Source: Dyadobacter sediminis (lineage in GTDB: Bacteria; Bacteroidota; Bacteroidia; Cytophagales; Spirosomataceae). From it: a stretch of DNA of 64,000 nucleotides. How positions within the stretch are numbered: position 1 is the first letter of the stretch; every line of letters begins with the position of its first letter. The notes beneath the pieces were generated by a model. That model saw nothing but the letters and a program-made list of their open reading frames with translations, ran no database searches and had not been told where the DNA came from. The stretch spans positions 1,217,819-1,281,818 of the forward strand of contig NZ_VCEI01000011.1 in assembly GCF_005860765.1 (NCBI RefSeq), in the 5' to 3' direction. Position numbers and translations under genes: made by a program. Positions 53,769-63,800 of the stretch are shown here, piece after piece.

Positions 53769-56228
53769 TCAGAATTCTTTTTCTCCGAATTCGCTGGCTG
53801 GAAGTTTTGATTTTCTGGAAGTCTGGTTCAGGTTAAAAACAAGGTTCAACTGAAAAATATCCGTTTCCTGAATGTAATTGGTTGTCGTAAAAAAATCGCT
53901 TCCGGATGTTGTAATCTGCTGCTTGTTCGTACCGAGCCATCCGAGATCTATATTTTGCCATTGCAGCGTTGCAGCGAGTTTTCCGTTAAGAAATGTCTTT
54001 CTGGCCGAAATTCCCGGTGTAATAAACCGCGAGTCCTCCCCCTGCGCAGTCACTCTTCTGGAAAGGTAATTATACGATCCCTGAAGCTGGAAAGAGGACG
54101 AAATCCTGAACGTTGTATTGGCATTGACCGTGTAAACCAGACTGGCCGTATTTACCTGGACATCCTGGTTAAACAAAGAACCTTTTATACGGTATTGATA
54201 CACATTTGCACCCGCATAGAACTGCCACCACTTTGCGATATTCAGCGTGCTGCCTGCTTCCAGCCCCCACGAGGTGGCCAGGCCGGCATTGGTATAAATC
54301 CGGTTCAGAATGGTGTCATTGTAGACAGAATTCACGCGGTTCACAACGTTTTTTATTCGCTGGTTGTAAACGGTTGCAAAAACGCTTCCTTTGCTGAAAT
54401 CCTTGGTTATGCCCACTTCGCTCAGGTCAATGAATTCCGGCAGGACATTAGGGTCGCCGGATTCGAGCGTCTCGGAATGTTCGCGCTCGGGAAACGGATT
54501 GAGCTCACTGTTTGTCGAACGCTGCACTCTTTTGCTATACCCGGCTTTGGCTCTGAACGACTTGCTGAACTGGTATTGCACATTAAGCGTCGGAAAAAGA
54601 TTGGACAGATCAAGATTGCGCACAGGCGCACTTCCGGCTGTAAATGCGCGCGTGGCATACTCGTAACGAAATCCGGCGATATATTCCAGTTTTCCCGATT
54701 TGGCAGCATACTGGCTGTAAACCGAATGAATGTGATTGACAACCTCAGTGTTGCTGCTGAACTCCGGAACAATCTGAAACAAACCGCTTTTCATATCCAG
54801 GTCGAGGTACTGAAAATTCCCTTTCTGATCCTGATTTCTGAACTGATAACCTGTTTCCAGCTTGCCTTTCCCCAAGTTCAATGTGTAATCCGCTCTGAGC
54901 CTCCACGCATTCAGCGGATTTTTGCTCGGGTTTCTGCTGCTCTGCAGTATTTCCTGCCGGCCAGGCAGTGAAAGATTCTGATTGGTTGTCAGCCCGTCCA
55001 GATCCGCTTTTTCAAATAACCCGGAAAGTGTCAGCGCCGATTTATTGGCAAAAAAGTGTGTGTAGTCCAGATTTCCCAGCATAATATCGCCTGATTTTTC
55101 GGCTACATTGGAATTGAAATACGTAATCTGTCCGATGGTTTTGCCCGTTAAAAGATCCGTTTTGGTATTGTTATAAACAATGTCCGCGCGTCTCGATTGT
55201 GAACGGAAACCTTTGTAAAAACCGGCTGAAAATACATGGCGCGAACTGGGCGTGAAGGAAACAGCAGCACGCGCAGTGTAGTTATACCTTATAAAACTTC
55301 TTTCGCCCTCGGATGGAAATGTGGTCAACACATTCCCGATTGTCGTATGCACGTCTCCGATCCGGCGGCCGGCGATGTCATTGCGCAGGTAATTGGCGCT
55401 TGCGCTGAAATCCCATTTTTCAGAACGGGCGTTAAAAGTGGCATCCGCTCCGAAACGAAGCGGATGATGAAGGTTGCTATACGTATACACTGCCGGCAAC
55501 CCGCCCATTATGCCCGCTGAAAACGAACGTCTGCCAGGCTGTGCTGTTTTCGTGGAAATATTGATGATTCCTGCTTTTCCATCCGGATCAAAACGTGCCG
55601 AAGGCGAAGTAATCACTTCCACATTTTCGATCGTATTGGCCGGAATCTGGTTCAAAATGGTTGCAGCATCGGCCTGAACGGGATTTCCGTTCACCAGTAC
55701 CAGAAATCCGGAAGATCCGCGCAAAGTAATTTCACCTTCACTGTTAACCGTCACAGAAGGCGTATTTCTGAGCACGTCAATGGCCGTACCGCCCTGACTG
55801 TTCAGGAATTTATCCGCGCGGTAAACCTGACGGTCTATTTTGTTTTCAACGGTTTGCCGTTCCGCCGTAACGTTCAGTTCCTGAAGTGTCCTCACATCAG
55901 GTTCCAGAACAATGGTTGGCAGATCAACGACGGGTTTTCCAGGTGACATTTCAGGCAATGCGACAACGGATTTGCTGTATCCGATATACTGCGCTACTAT
56001 ATAATATTTCCCTGAAGGAACGCTTTCAAAAACAAACCGGCCACTTTCGTTCGCAAGCAGGCCGTTCACACTGACTGAATCCAGTGCTTTAAAAAGTGCA
56101 ACGGAGCAATACGCAAGCGGTTGTCCGGAACGGAGGTCGGTTACTAGTCCGGTTATGGTAAAATTTCCCTGTGCATGGACTGATAAAGCAGGAACAAAAA
56201 TGCCAAAGATCAGCAGAAGTAATTTCAT
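53769..56228 (-). CDS. TonB-dependent outer-membrane receptor (CarboxypepD_reg-like/plug/OMP barrel 3 type)
   Basis: This is 819 residues from the Met at 56226-56228, chosen because it starts the signal peptide (MKLLLLIFGIFVPALSVHAQ). An N-terminal carboxypeptidase-regulatory-like domain (~25-110) with ITGLVTDLRSGQPLAYCSVAL and a plug (~125-215) with GGTAIDVLRNTPSVTVNSEGEITLRGSSG follow. The barrel continues to the C-terminus (TDIFQLNLVFNLNQ). No SusC signature or neighbouring SusD is present, so it is likelier an iron, peptide or metal receptor than a glycan importer. An AraC gene lies ~100 bp upstream on the same strand and may control it. Confidence 0.9.
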   Translation of the reverse strand: MKLLLLIFGIFVPALSVHAQGNFTITGLVTDLRSGQPLAYCSVALFKALDSVSVNGLLANESGRFVFESVPSGKYYIVAQYIGYSKSVVALPEMSPGKPVVDLPTIVLEPDVRTLQELNVTAERQTVENKIDRQVYRADKFLNSQGGTAIDVLRNTPSVTVNSEGEITLRGSSGFLVLVNGNPVQADAATILNQIPANTIENVEVITSPSARFDPDGKAGIINISTKTAQPGRRSFSAGIMGGLPAVYTYSNLHHPLRFGADATFNARSEKWDFSASANYLRNDIAGRRIGDVHTTIGNVLTTFPSEGERSFIRYNYTARAAVSFTPSSRHVFSAGFYKGFRSQSRRADIVYNNTKTDLLTGKTIGQITYFNSNVAEKSGDIMLGNLDYTHFFANKSALTLSGLFEKADLDGLTTNQNLSLPGRQEILQSSRNPSKNPLNAWRLRADYTLNLGKGKLETGYQFRNQDQKGNFQYLDLDMKSGLFQIVPEFSSNTEVVNHIHSVYSQYAAKSGKLEYIAGFRYEYATRAFTAGSAPVRNLDLSNLFPTLNVQYQFSKSFRAKAGYSKRVQRSTNSELNPFPEREHSETLESGDPNVLPEFIDLSEVGITKDFSKGSVFATVYNQRIKNVVNRVNSVYNDTILNRIYTNAGLATSWGLEAGSTLNIAKWWQFYAGANVYQYRIKGSLFNQDVQVNTASLVYTVNANTTFRISSSFQLQGSYNYLSRRVTAQGEDSRFITPGISARKTFLNGKLAATLQWQNIDLGWLGTNKQQITTSGSDFFTTTNYIQETDIFQLNLVFNLNQTSRKSKLPASEFGEKEF

Positions 56229-56331
56229 TGCGGGTAAAGGGTAAGTTGCCTTGTATGGTGTTTCATAGAATGGCAAATATAACCCTACCGAATCGCTAGA
56301 CTTTGTACAATCGTGCCGATTTCTGGTATAT

Positions 56332-57186
56332 TCAGGAAATTCCCCTGCGGTAAATACCCGGCAATACGCCCGTCTGGCGTTTGAAAAACTTGTTGAAATG
56401 CGATGGATCTGTAAATCCAAGCTCGTACGCAAGCTCGGTCAGATTTTTGTGCGAATACAAAAGCTGCTTTTTTGATTCTACGGTTAACCTTTCATTGATC
56501 ATGGCACCGGCCGTTTTTGCAAGATATTTTTTGCATGCAGCATTTAGTGTCTTGGCCGTCACATTCAGCTGATCCGCATAAAATCCGATCTCATGCCGGG
56601 TTCTGAATTCCAATTCAAGCAGTTCAAAAAATTTCTGCAGCAATAAAGGATAAGGCAGCGCATCATCCGATTGGATATGCCTTTTCAGGAGATTGAACAA
56701 CAGCAACAAATAAGTTTGAATAACCGCCTGATAATTGAATTCGCGCCGGTTATACTCAGCTTCCATGTCATTGAAAATCCGGGCAAATGCTTCATTTTCG
56801 TCACCTATCTGAAAACCGCTTGGAAATGGCAATGGAAAAGCCTGAAACAAGGCGTTATACAACGGATGATCCAGCAGAAAATCCTTTTGCATCATGGCCA
56901 CAAACCCTTTTGGAATTTCGGTTAATTCCCAGCTGTGAATCTGCCCGGGCATCACCAGGTAAAGGCTGTTTGGCTGAACGGGAAAGCGGTTAAAATCAAT
57001 CTGGTGAATTCCGGCCCCTTGCTGAAGATAAATAATTTCTAGATAATCCTTATGTCCGTGCGGATCAGTCGTTTTTATTACTTCCTTCATTCTTTTGATC
57101 CTGAAAAGCTCATTTTCATGAAGCTTGTTCTTTATTGGAACGTCCATCGGCAACTTTTTGGAAGATATAATCATTTCAGAATTCAA
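56332..57186 (-). CDS. AraC family transcriptional regulator
   Basis: This 284-residue protein has an N-terminal cupin-type sensor (~25-110; DPHGHKDYLEIIYLQQGAGIHQID, then LVMPGQIHSWEL). A C-terminal pair of helix-turn-helix motifs spans ~185-284 (ADQLNVTAKTLNAACKKYL, and LTELAYELGFTDPSHFNKFFKRQTG). It is the upstream neighbour of the TonB receptor on the same strand, the common layout for AraC control of an uptake gene. The effector is unknown. Confidence 0.92.
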   Translation of the reverse strand: MNSEMIISSKKLPMDVPIKNKLHENELFRIKRMKEVIKTTDPHGHKDYLEIIYLQQGAGIHQIDFNRFPVQPNSLYLVMPGQIHSWELTEIPKGFVAMMQKDFLLDHPLYNALFQAFPLPFPSGFQIGDENEAFARIFNDMEAEYNRREFNYQAVIQTYLLLLFNLLKRHIQSDDALPYPLLLQKFFELLELEFRTRHEIGFYADQLNVTAKTLNAACKKYLAKTAGAMINERLTVESKKQLLYSHKNLTELAYELGFTDPSHFNKFFKRQTGVLPGIYRRGIS

Positions 57187-57576
57187 CAGGGATTACTTTT
57201 ACAAATGACTTCAAAATTCAGGATTTAGCATGAACAATTTCTGTTCCAATGTGATTATGCATGCATGATTTTTGCTAATTGCTCATAGCGGTCAGCGAAT
57301 TGCGATTAGCTTTTTAAAAATATAATGATGCATGATTCAATAAGATTTACTCGTAGCTATCAGCTTATAGCTTTCTGTTTGTAGCCAATTGGATACGGTA
57401 TTTTATTTTTTGCTCCGCAGGAGCATTCTGTTCATTGCAAAAGAAAACCCCGTCCGGGGTTGCGGTTCACATTCATGCATTCTTTTTTCTATAAACAGGA
57501 TACCGCTCCGCGGTATTAAAAGCTCCGGAGAACGCTGAACAAAATGGTCCGTTTTTCCAACTTACTCGTAGAATAA
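57187..57576. other. 390-bp gap containing a diverged copy of the 165-bp repeat
   Basis: The left half holds the AraC promoter and loosely repeated TAGC/ATTGC sequence. The right half holds the repeat copy at 57369-57529. No gene is recognised. Confidence 0.5.
57369..57529 (-). repeat. Diverged inverted copy of the 165-bp repeat
   Basis: Read as reverse complement it aligns along its length with the units at 8822-9448. It shares CTTTCTGTTTGTAGCCAATT (in reverse orientation), the GCTCC...GGAGC palindrome, and a final ACCGCGGAGCGGT-type hairpin and AGCTCCGGA end. The second palindrome is AACCCC-GTCC-GGGGTT here (57446-57461), against AACCTC-GGA-GAGGTT in the array, so both arms changed together. 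Confidence 0.8.
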
Positions 57577-57929
57577 GGGCCTGCCAAGCACAAACTTGCC
57601 TATATTCATTATCCGTTCGCCGAAGTGCAAACGCAGCCTTCGGATGCAGCGGCGCATTACAAACTGTTGAAAAACATTATTCTTCCGGATGAAACGCGCT
57701 TTGTTGCCGGATTTGTTCACGAAAAAAACGACCTTGACAGAAACCGTCTGATCAGAGACAGCATTGAGGAAGGAAGAGGCCATCCGGTAGCTATTGCATC
57801 CAGCTGCGGGCCGGGCCGCCGTTCGCCGGAAGACTGATGCAATACATGGAAAGGCTTTGTGACTAAAAGCTTATTTTAGATCCGGAAATATCAGAAGACG
57901 CTCTGAAAAAGCTGTTTAAGGTTTGTTAA
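57577..57929 (+). pseudogene. Degraded C-terminal remnant, probably of a cobalamin-independent methionine synthase-like gene
   Basis: Frame 57577-57836 reads, without a proper start, a conserved-looking C-terminal piece: HYPFAEVQTQPSDAAAHYKL, RFVAGFVHEKNDLDRNRL and GHPVAIASSCGPGRRSPED, then stops. A sister frame begins right there (MQYMERLCD from 57837), hits a stop at 57864-57866, and continues in the same frame as LILDPEISEDALKKLF to 57929. A frameshift plus an in-frame stop in a small fragment lacking its N-terminal part marks it as broken. The family assignment to MetE-like enzymes is from memory of similar C-termini and is tentative. Confidence 0.6.
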
Positions 57930-60325
57930 TCGGTTGCCAAACTTTTTACGGGGTTCATCAATGCTGCTTTTACTACCTTGAAACCGACGGTCAGAAAGGT
58001 TACAGATAAAATCAAAATTCCGCCCAACGCTAAAATCCACCAACGCAATTCAATCCGGTATGCAAAGCCGTTGAGCCAGTTATTCATTACATAATAGGCG
58101 ATCGGTGCCGCTATGATGAATGCTATTGAAACAAGAAACAAAAACTCTTTTCCAAATAGTAAAATGATATTGTTTACGCTCGCGCCAAGCACTTTCCTGA
58201 CGCCGATTTCCTTTGTTTTTTGCGTAACCATAAAAGAAATCATTCCATATAAACCGAGGCAGCAAATTAAAATCGCAATCAGTGCAAAAGATCGGATCAA
58301 TGTGGCAAGCTGGTCTTCCTTTTCGTAAAATTTTTTAATTTTTTCGTCCACAAACTGATAGGTAAAAACCGCTTGCGGATAGATTTTCTGCCAGGCGTTT
58401 CGAATATGCAAAAGCGATCTGGAAAAATCTTTAGTATTCAGCCTGATCGCAGCTTCCTTGTAAAGTTTGGGATAGTGAAAAATAGCACATGGCTGAACTT
58501 CTTCCTGTAATGATTTCAGATGAAAGCTGTTTGCAACACCAACAATTTTACCTTCCAAACCGGAATTGCCATCCACAAGCTGCTTTCCGAGCATGTGCTC
58601 CGGATTACGGATTCCTGCCTTTTGCATAAACTCCTTATTCACCACAAATTCAGTAACGGAATCACGTATGATCAAATTACGTCCGGCCAGCAAAGGGATT
58701 TTGTATGTATTCAGATAACTTTCATCACCAAACCGGTCACTGATCATAAATTTTTCCCAATCTGCACGATGATCAAACCGGACAGAACCGCCGTAACCCA
58801 TCGTGGACATAGGTGCTTCATGCTGATAACTGACCGATTTGATATCCGGAAATTGCAGCAAACGGTTCTTTAATGACGACCTGATCTCCTGAATGGAATC
58901 ACTGGCAGGAAGCGGAATTGTAATGACTGCATTTTGGTCAAAACCCGGATTTGCATTCCGGAAAAAATTCAGCTGAAGAATCAGTACCAATGTACCAATT
59001 ACCAGAATTTGTGCAATAATTAATTGCAACGCAATGAGAGAACGTCTTAATCCAAAACTCCCTGACTGCTGGATTCCTGCTTTATTTTTCAATGCAATTA
59101 CCGGATTAAAACCGGAAATAATTACAGCCGGATAAAACCCCGCAGCCATTATCACAATGATCGTTGTTAATAGCCAGAAAAGCAGAAGTCCGGGCTGAAA
59201 CAATACTGCGGAATCAAAGGCATATGTATTTGTCCAATCATTCAAAAAGGGTAAAAATACGGCTGAAAGCGCAAGTGCAAGCAACGCCGAACCTGTTGTC
59301 AAAATGGCCGTTTCCAGCATGAATTGCCAGAATAGCTGACTACCGGTTCCGCCCAGAACCTTTCTGACTCCAATTTCCCTCGAACGTTTCAATGCCTGCG
59401 CAGTTGCCAGATTTACAAAATTGATGCATGCGATCAGCAGCAGAAATCCTCCGACACCGGCCAGAATCCACAGGATGGAGCGACGTATTTTTCCGTCATA
59501 TCTTTCATCAAAATGCACTTCGGACAAAGGCTGTAATTTATGATTGTAATAGCTTGCAATTTCACCGTAATATTTATTTCCATTGACACGGATCTGCTTT
59601 TCCGTTCGTGCAGCTTGATCTGCATTTTTCAGTTTTACAAACGTTTCGTTACGCGTGCTTAACCAGCTGAAATTATCCATTTCATACGATGGATCAAACT
59701 TTTTCAATGTGGGTAGTGAAATGTAAATTTCATTGTTCAGATCGGTTGGAAATGCATTGTTTTTAATGATGCCCGCAACGTTCAGAACCAGTTTGTTATT
59801 CAGTCGTAAAGTCTGGCCCAACACGTTTTTATTTCCGAAATATTTCTTTGCCTGCTTTTCACTGATGACAACATGATACGGTTCTTTCATGATTGCAGGA
59901 CCTGACTTTTCCAGCCATTCAAAGGCAAACATGTCCATGAAATCCTGATTGGCAAAAGCAATTTTATCCTTTTCGATAAAGCGGTAAATACCATTTTCCT
60001 GAACCGAAGAAAGCGTAGCATCCGGCAATTTCCGGATCAATCCGGCCCGTTCAATCTGTGGATAATCTTGCGCTAGTGACATGGCTAACGGAACAGAAGA
60101 ATCCGTTCCGCGCTGTATTCCTTCATCCAGCATCATATCCAGAACTACCCGGTATATACGGTCAAAATCCGGCTGATGCTTGTCTGTTTTTAAATGAAAC
60201 TGCAGGAATAAAAAGATGAGAACGGCACTGCACATTCCCATACTCAGGCCTATTGTATTCAGCAGAAAATAGGATTTGTTTATCACCAGATTCCGTACTG
60301 CAATTCGAATGTAATTTTTTATCAT
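57926..60325 (-). CDS. MacB/FtsX-like ABC transporter permease
   Basis: This 799-residue protein has one N-terminal helix, a periplasmic domain (MacB_PCD, ~45-250), three helices forming the first FtsX unit (~285-410), a further helix (~430-450), a second periplasmic domain (~455-660) and a second three-helix FtsX unit (~670-790). The motif AVRNLVINKSYFLLNTIGLSMGM begins it, and REIGVRKVLG and KEIGVRKVLGAS mark the two FtsX cores. This double-permease layout is common in Bacteroidota. No ATPase gene is in the window. Such permeases move lipoproteins, antibiotics or peptides; the substrate is unknown. Confidence 0.9.
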   Translation of the reverse strand: MIKNYIRIAVRNLVINKSYFLLNTIGLSMGMCSAVLIFLFLQFHLKTDKHQPDFDRIYRVVLDMMLDEGIQRGTDSSVPLAMSLAQDYPQIERAGLIRKLPDATLSSVQENGIYRFIEKDKIAFANQDFMDMFAFEWLEKSGPAIMKEPYHVVISEKQAKKYFGNKNVLGQTLRLNNKLVLNVAGIIKNNAFPTDLNNEIYISLPTLKKFDPSYEMDNFSWLSTRNETFVKLKNADQAARTEKQIRVNGNKYYGEIASYYNHKLQPLSEVHFDERYDGKIRRSILWILAGVGGFLLLIACINFVNLATAQALKRSREIGVRKVLGGTGSQLFWQFMLETAILTTGSALLALALSAVFLPFLNDWTNTYAFDSAVLFQPGLLLFWLLTTIIVIMAAGFYPAVIISGFNPVIALKNKAGIQQSGSFGLRRSLIALQLIIAQILVIGTLVLILQLNFFRNANPGFDQNAVITIPLPASDSIQEIRSSLKNRLLQFPDIKSVSYQHEAPMSTMGYGGSVRFDHRADWEKFMISDRFGDESYLNTYKIPLLAGRNLIIRDSVTEFVVNKEFMQKAGIRNPEHMLGKQLVDGNSGLEGKIVGVANSFHLKSLQEEVQPCAIFHYPKLYKEAAIRLNTKDFSRSLLHIRNAWQKIYPQAVFTYQFVDEKIKKFYEKEDQLATLIRSFALIAILICCLGLYGMISFMVTQKTKEIGVRKVLGASVNNIILLFGKEFLFLVSIAFIIAAPIAYYVMNNWLNGFAYRIELRWWILALGGILILSVTFLTVGFKVVKAALMNPVKSLATD

Positions 60326-60807
60326 TTTTTTGGATCATGATTAAATCAGGCCGGTGTACAATGATAAATATATTCTATTCGGCATCCGAAGCTGAGCAGT
60401 TTGGAAAGCCGTTTTTAACATGATTTAACAGAACAAATACCGTTTATACCTGTTTTATGCTGCTCTTTTAGAATCCTGAATTTTTATATGCTGCAAGTTC
60501 CGCAGGCATTTTGTTTCTGCTATTTACCACCATACCGGATACAGCAGGACAGTCGGCTGACTTTATACCAATATACTTACAAATAATATAATTCCAATCT
60601 TTAATAGAACTATATTTATCCAACTTATGAATAATATCATTATTCAATGATTTAGCATTCATTATTTCTACTTCGCATTTTCATAATCATTACCTAAATC
60701 CTTAACAATGAATAAAAACGTATTCAGAAATAAATCAGCTTCCATCAGAATTATCATTATTTCAAGAACAAGTATTCATGTTTGTTAAACCTTAACCTTT
60801 CAAGCGT
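60326..60807. other. 482-bp gap before the SusC gene
   Basis: This AT-rich region presumably carries the promoters of both the permease and the SusC gene. A 64-codon frame on the minus strand (60468-60662) is possible but unsupported. No convincing TAnnTTTG element was found next to the SusC start. Confidence 0.4.
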
Positions 60808-63800
60808 ATGAATTTACATCGACTTTCCAAATTCAGACCGTCTGCCAAAACTTCAGTTATGCCGGCACTTTCATGGATATGGCTGTTACTGACAACCATT
60901 CCGGTGAGCGCGGCAAAGGAAAATCCCGGCATCAAAAAAATGGAGCGTATAAACCTGATCGTTGACAAACCCATTTCCGGTAAAGTCAGTGATGAAAAGG
61001 CAACGGGTTTGCCGGGTGTCAGTGTGATTTTAAAAGGTACGAGTACAGGAACCGTGACGGATGCGGAAGGAAATTACTCCATTAATGTTCCCGAAACCGG
61101 AAGTTCCGTTCTTGTTTTCTCGTTCGTCGGGTACCTACCCAGAGAAGTTCCGGTCGGCAGCGGATCCACCATGGATATCCAGATGACCGTGGATAACAAG
61201 GCCTTGGAAGAAGTGGTGGTGGTCGGTTACGGAACGCAGCGGAAACGGGATATTACGGCCGCTGTTTCGGTCATCAGCATGGAAGATATCGGCGAGGTTC
61301 CCAAATCCAACGTCACAAGAATGATTCAGGGACAGGCTCCGGGCGTCATTATCAAGCAGAAAAGCGGCGCGCCCGGCCAGCAGTTCGAAGTAAAGGTACG
61401 CGGGATCAGTTCGCTGGGCGCAGGCAGCGACCCGTTGTATGTAATCGACGGCTTTCCGGTCGGGATTTCGGTCGGGCAAAATCTTAACCCCAATGATATT
61501 GAAACGATTACAATCCTGAAAGATGCGGCTTCCACGGCCATTTACGGTGCGAGAGGCTCCAACGGCGTGGTGCTGATTAAAACAAAAGGCGCAAAAGCTG
61601 GAAAAACAAGTCTGAATGTTTCTTTTGATTACGGCGTCCAGAATGTTCCGGATTCCAGAAAAACGCATGTTCTGAACGGACGGGACTTTGCGCAGTTCAA
61701 AAAGGAAGTTTTTATCGGGAGGTACGTGCTTGCCAACAAAGTGCAGCCGACCAACGACCAGATTCCTGAAGATTTCAGAAATCCTGAAAACACAAAGTAC
61801 TCCACAAACTGGTACGACCTTATCCTGAATAACAATGCGCCTTACAAGGACATTAACGTAACGCTGACTTCGGGAAGCGGGCCGGTGAAGTCGATGATTT
61901 CCGCAGGTTATTATAAAGAGGCCGGCTCGCTGCAATACACCGGATATGACCGTGCCTCCGTCCGTGCAAACCTGGCCGGCGATGTGAACAAATTCATTAC
62001 GCTGGGCCTGAATGTTGCCGGAAGCTACTCCAAGTCCAGCCTTGCCAATACGGACGGCCGCAGCAATGTAGTCGGTCTGACGCTCATCAGTGACCCGCGT
62101 TATCCGGCGTATGATGAAAAAGGAGAACTGATCCCGTACTACAACGGCGTTGGCGATATTTTCGGATTTCCGAACCCTTTGTACATGCTGAAAAACATCA
62201 AGAGAAACCGCTATATCGCGGACGTTCTTGCAAATGGATACGTAGAAGTCAATATTGCCAAAGGTCTGAAATTCCGGTCATCGCTGAATACCAAGATCAA
62301 TTACAATACTTATAAGGAATACGTGCCTTCCACCATCGGGCTTGCCATTGCAACCGGCAGTGCCGGTGCACCGCCAAGGATCGCCACCGAACGGGACGAC
62401 TCGGAAGAGCTGATCAATTATTCTGCCGATCAGCTGCTTACTTACAATACGAACTTTGGCGAGAATCACCATTTTGATGCATTGCTGGGTTATACCGCAC
62501 AGCAGGAAACGGTAAAAGGGCTTTATGGCTCGGGCAATACTTTTCCCGACGACCTTACACCCTATCTCGGCAACGCGACCATCCGTTCCTCCAATTCCAT
62601 TGAAAGAAAATGGACGATGATTGCTTACGTAGCCCGTCTGAATTACTCCTTCAAGGATAAGTACCTGCTTTCCGCCACCATGCGCCGGGAAGGAAGTTCA
62701 AGGTTCAGTGAAGGACATAAATTCGGGAATTTCCCGGCAGTTTCACTCGGATGGAGACTTTCAGAAGAATCCTTTATTCCAAAAGCGGCCTGGCTGACGG
62801 ATTTCAAACTCCGGGCCAGCTGGGGTATGACTGGAAACAACAGCTACTCCGTCAGTGCAAACAACAACTTTGGCATCGGACAAAATGCCGGTGACGACGG
62901 CAACTATGCAAGTCTGGCTTTTCTGGGAATCAACAACTACATTCTCGGAAATACGCTTGCATCGGGGAAAACGGTGACACGCTTTGCAAATTCGGAACTT
63001 ACGTGGGAAAAATCGGATCAGCTGGACGTCGGCTTCGACCTTTCCACATTCAACAACCGCCTGATCTTTACCGTGGAATATTATAAAAAGATTACAGACG
63101 ACATGCTGCTGGGTTACAACATTCCCGCTGTTTCAGGATTTACAACTACTCTGAAAAATCTGGGTAAAGTTCAGAATCAGGGCGTCGAAATTGCAGCAAC
63201 GTACCGCATTAAAGTCGGGGCAGTTAACCTGAGAACCAACGCGAACATTACTTTCAACCGAAACAAAGTACTTGCGATCCGGGGCCAGAACGATTTTATT
63301 CTTCAGGGAAGCCAGTACGGCGGGTACAATATCCAGCAGGTCGGACGTCCGATCGGGATGCTTTTCGGTTATAAAAAACTGGGCATATTCAACACGCAGG
63401 CAGAAATTGACGCTGCGCCAAAACAGGACGGCGCGGTTCCGGGTGCCATGAAATTTGCCGATCTGCACGGCGCACCCGACGGCGGTCCGGACGGGATTGT
63501 TTCCTACGACACGAAGGATATGACCGAAATCGGTAACCCGAATCCCAAGTTCAACTGGGCCTGGACCGTAGGCGCAGATTACAAGCGCTTTGACCTGAAT
63601 GTCCTTCTGATGGGCGCTTACAAATTTGACGTTTACCGGAATATCGAAGCCTCCACGATGAACATGGACGGCGTTTTCAACGTGCTGGAAAAAGCCAAAG
63701 ACCGATGGAGATCGCCTGAACATCCGGGCTCCAACCCGAATGCCAAAAACTCGCAGGGCGGAACCGATTATTTCAAATGGTCGCGCGAAAGCAGCGAGCG

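Noticed and set aside
60468..60662. A 64-codon minus-strand frame before the SusC gene
   Set aside because: It could be a small protein, but there is no family, no signal peptide and only AT-rich context; support is too weak to call a gene.
61135..61935. A 266-codon antisense frame inside the SusC gene
   Set aside because: The plus-strand frame shows clear SusC domains over the same bases. The antisense product has shadow-like composition.
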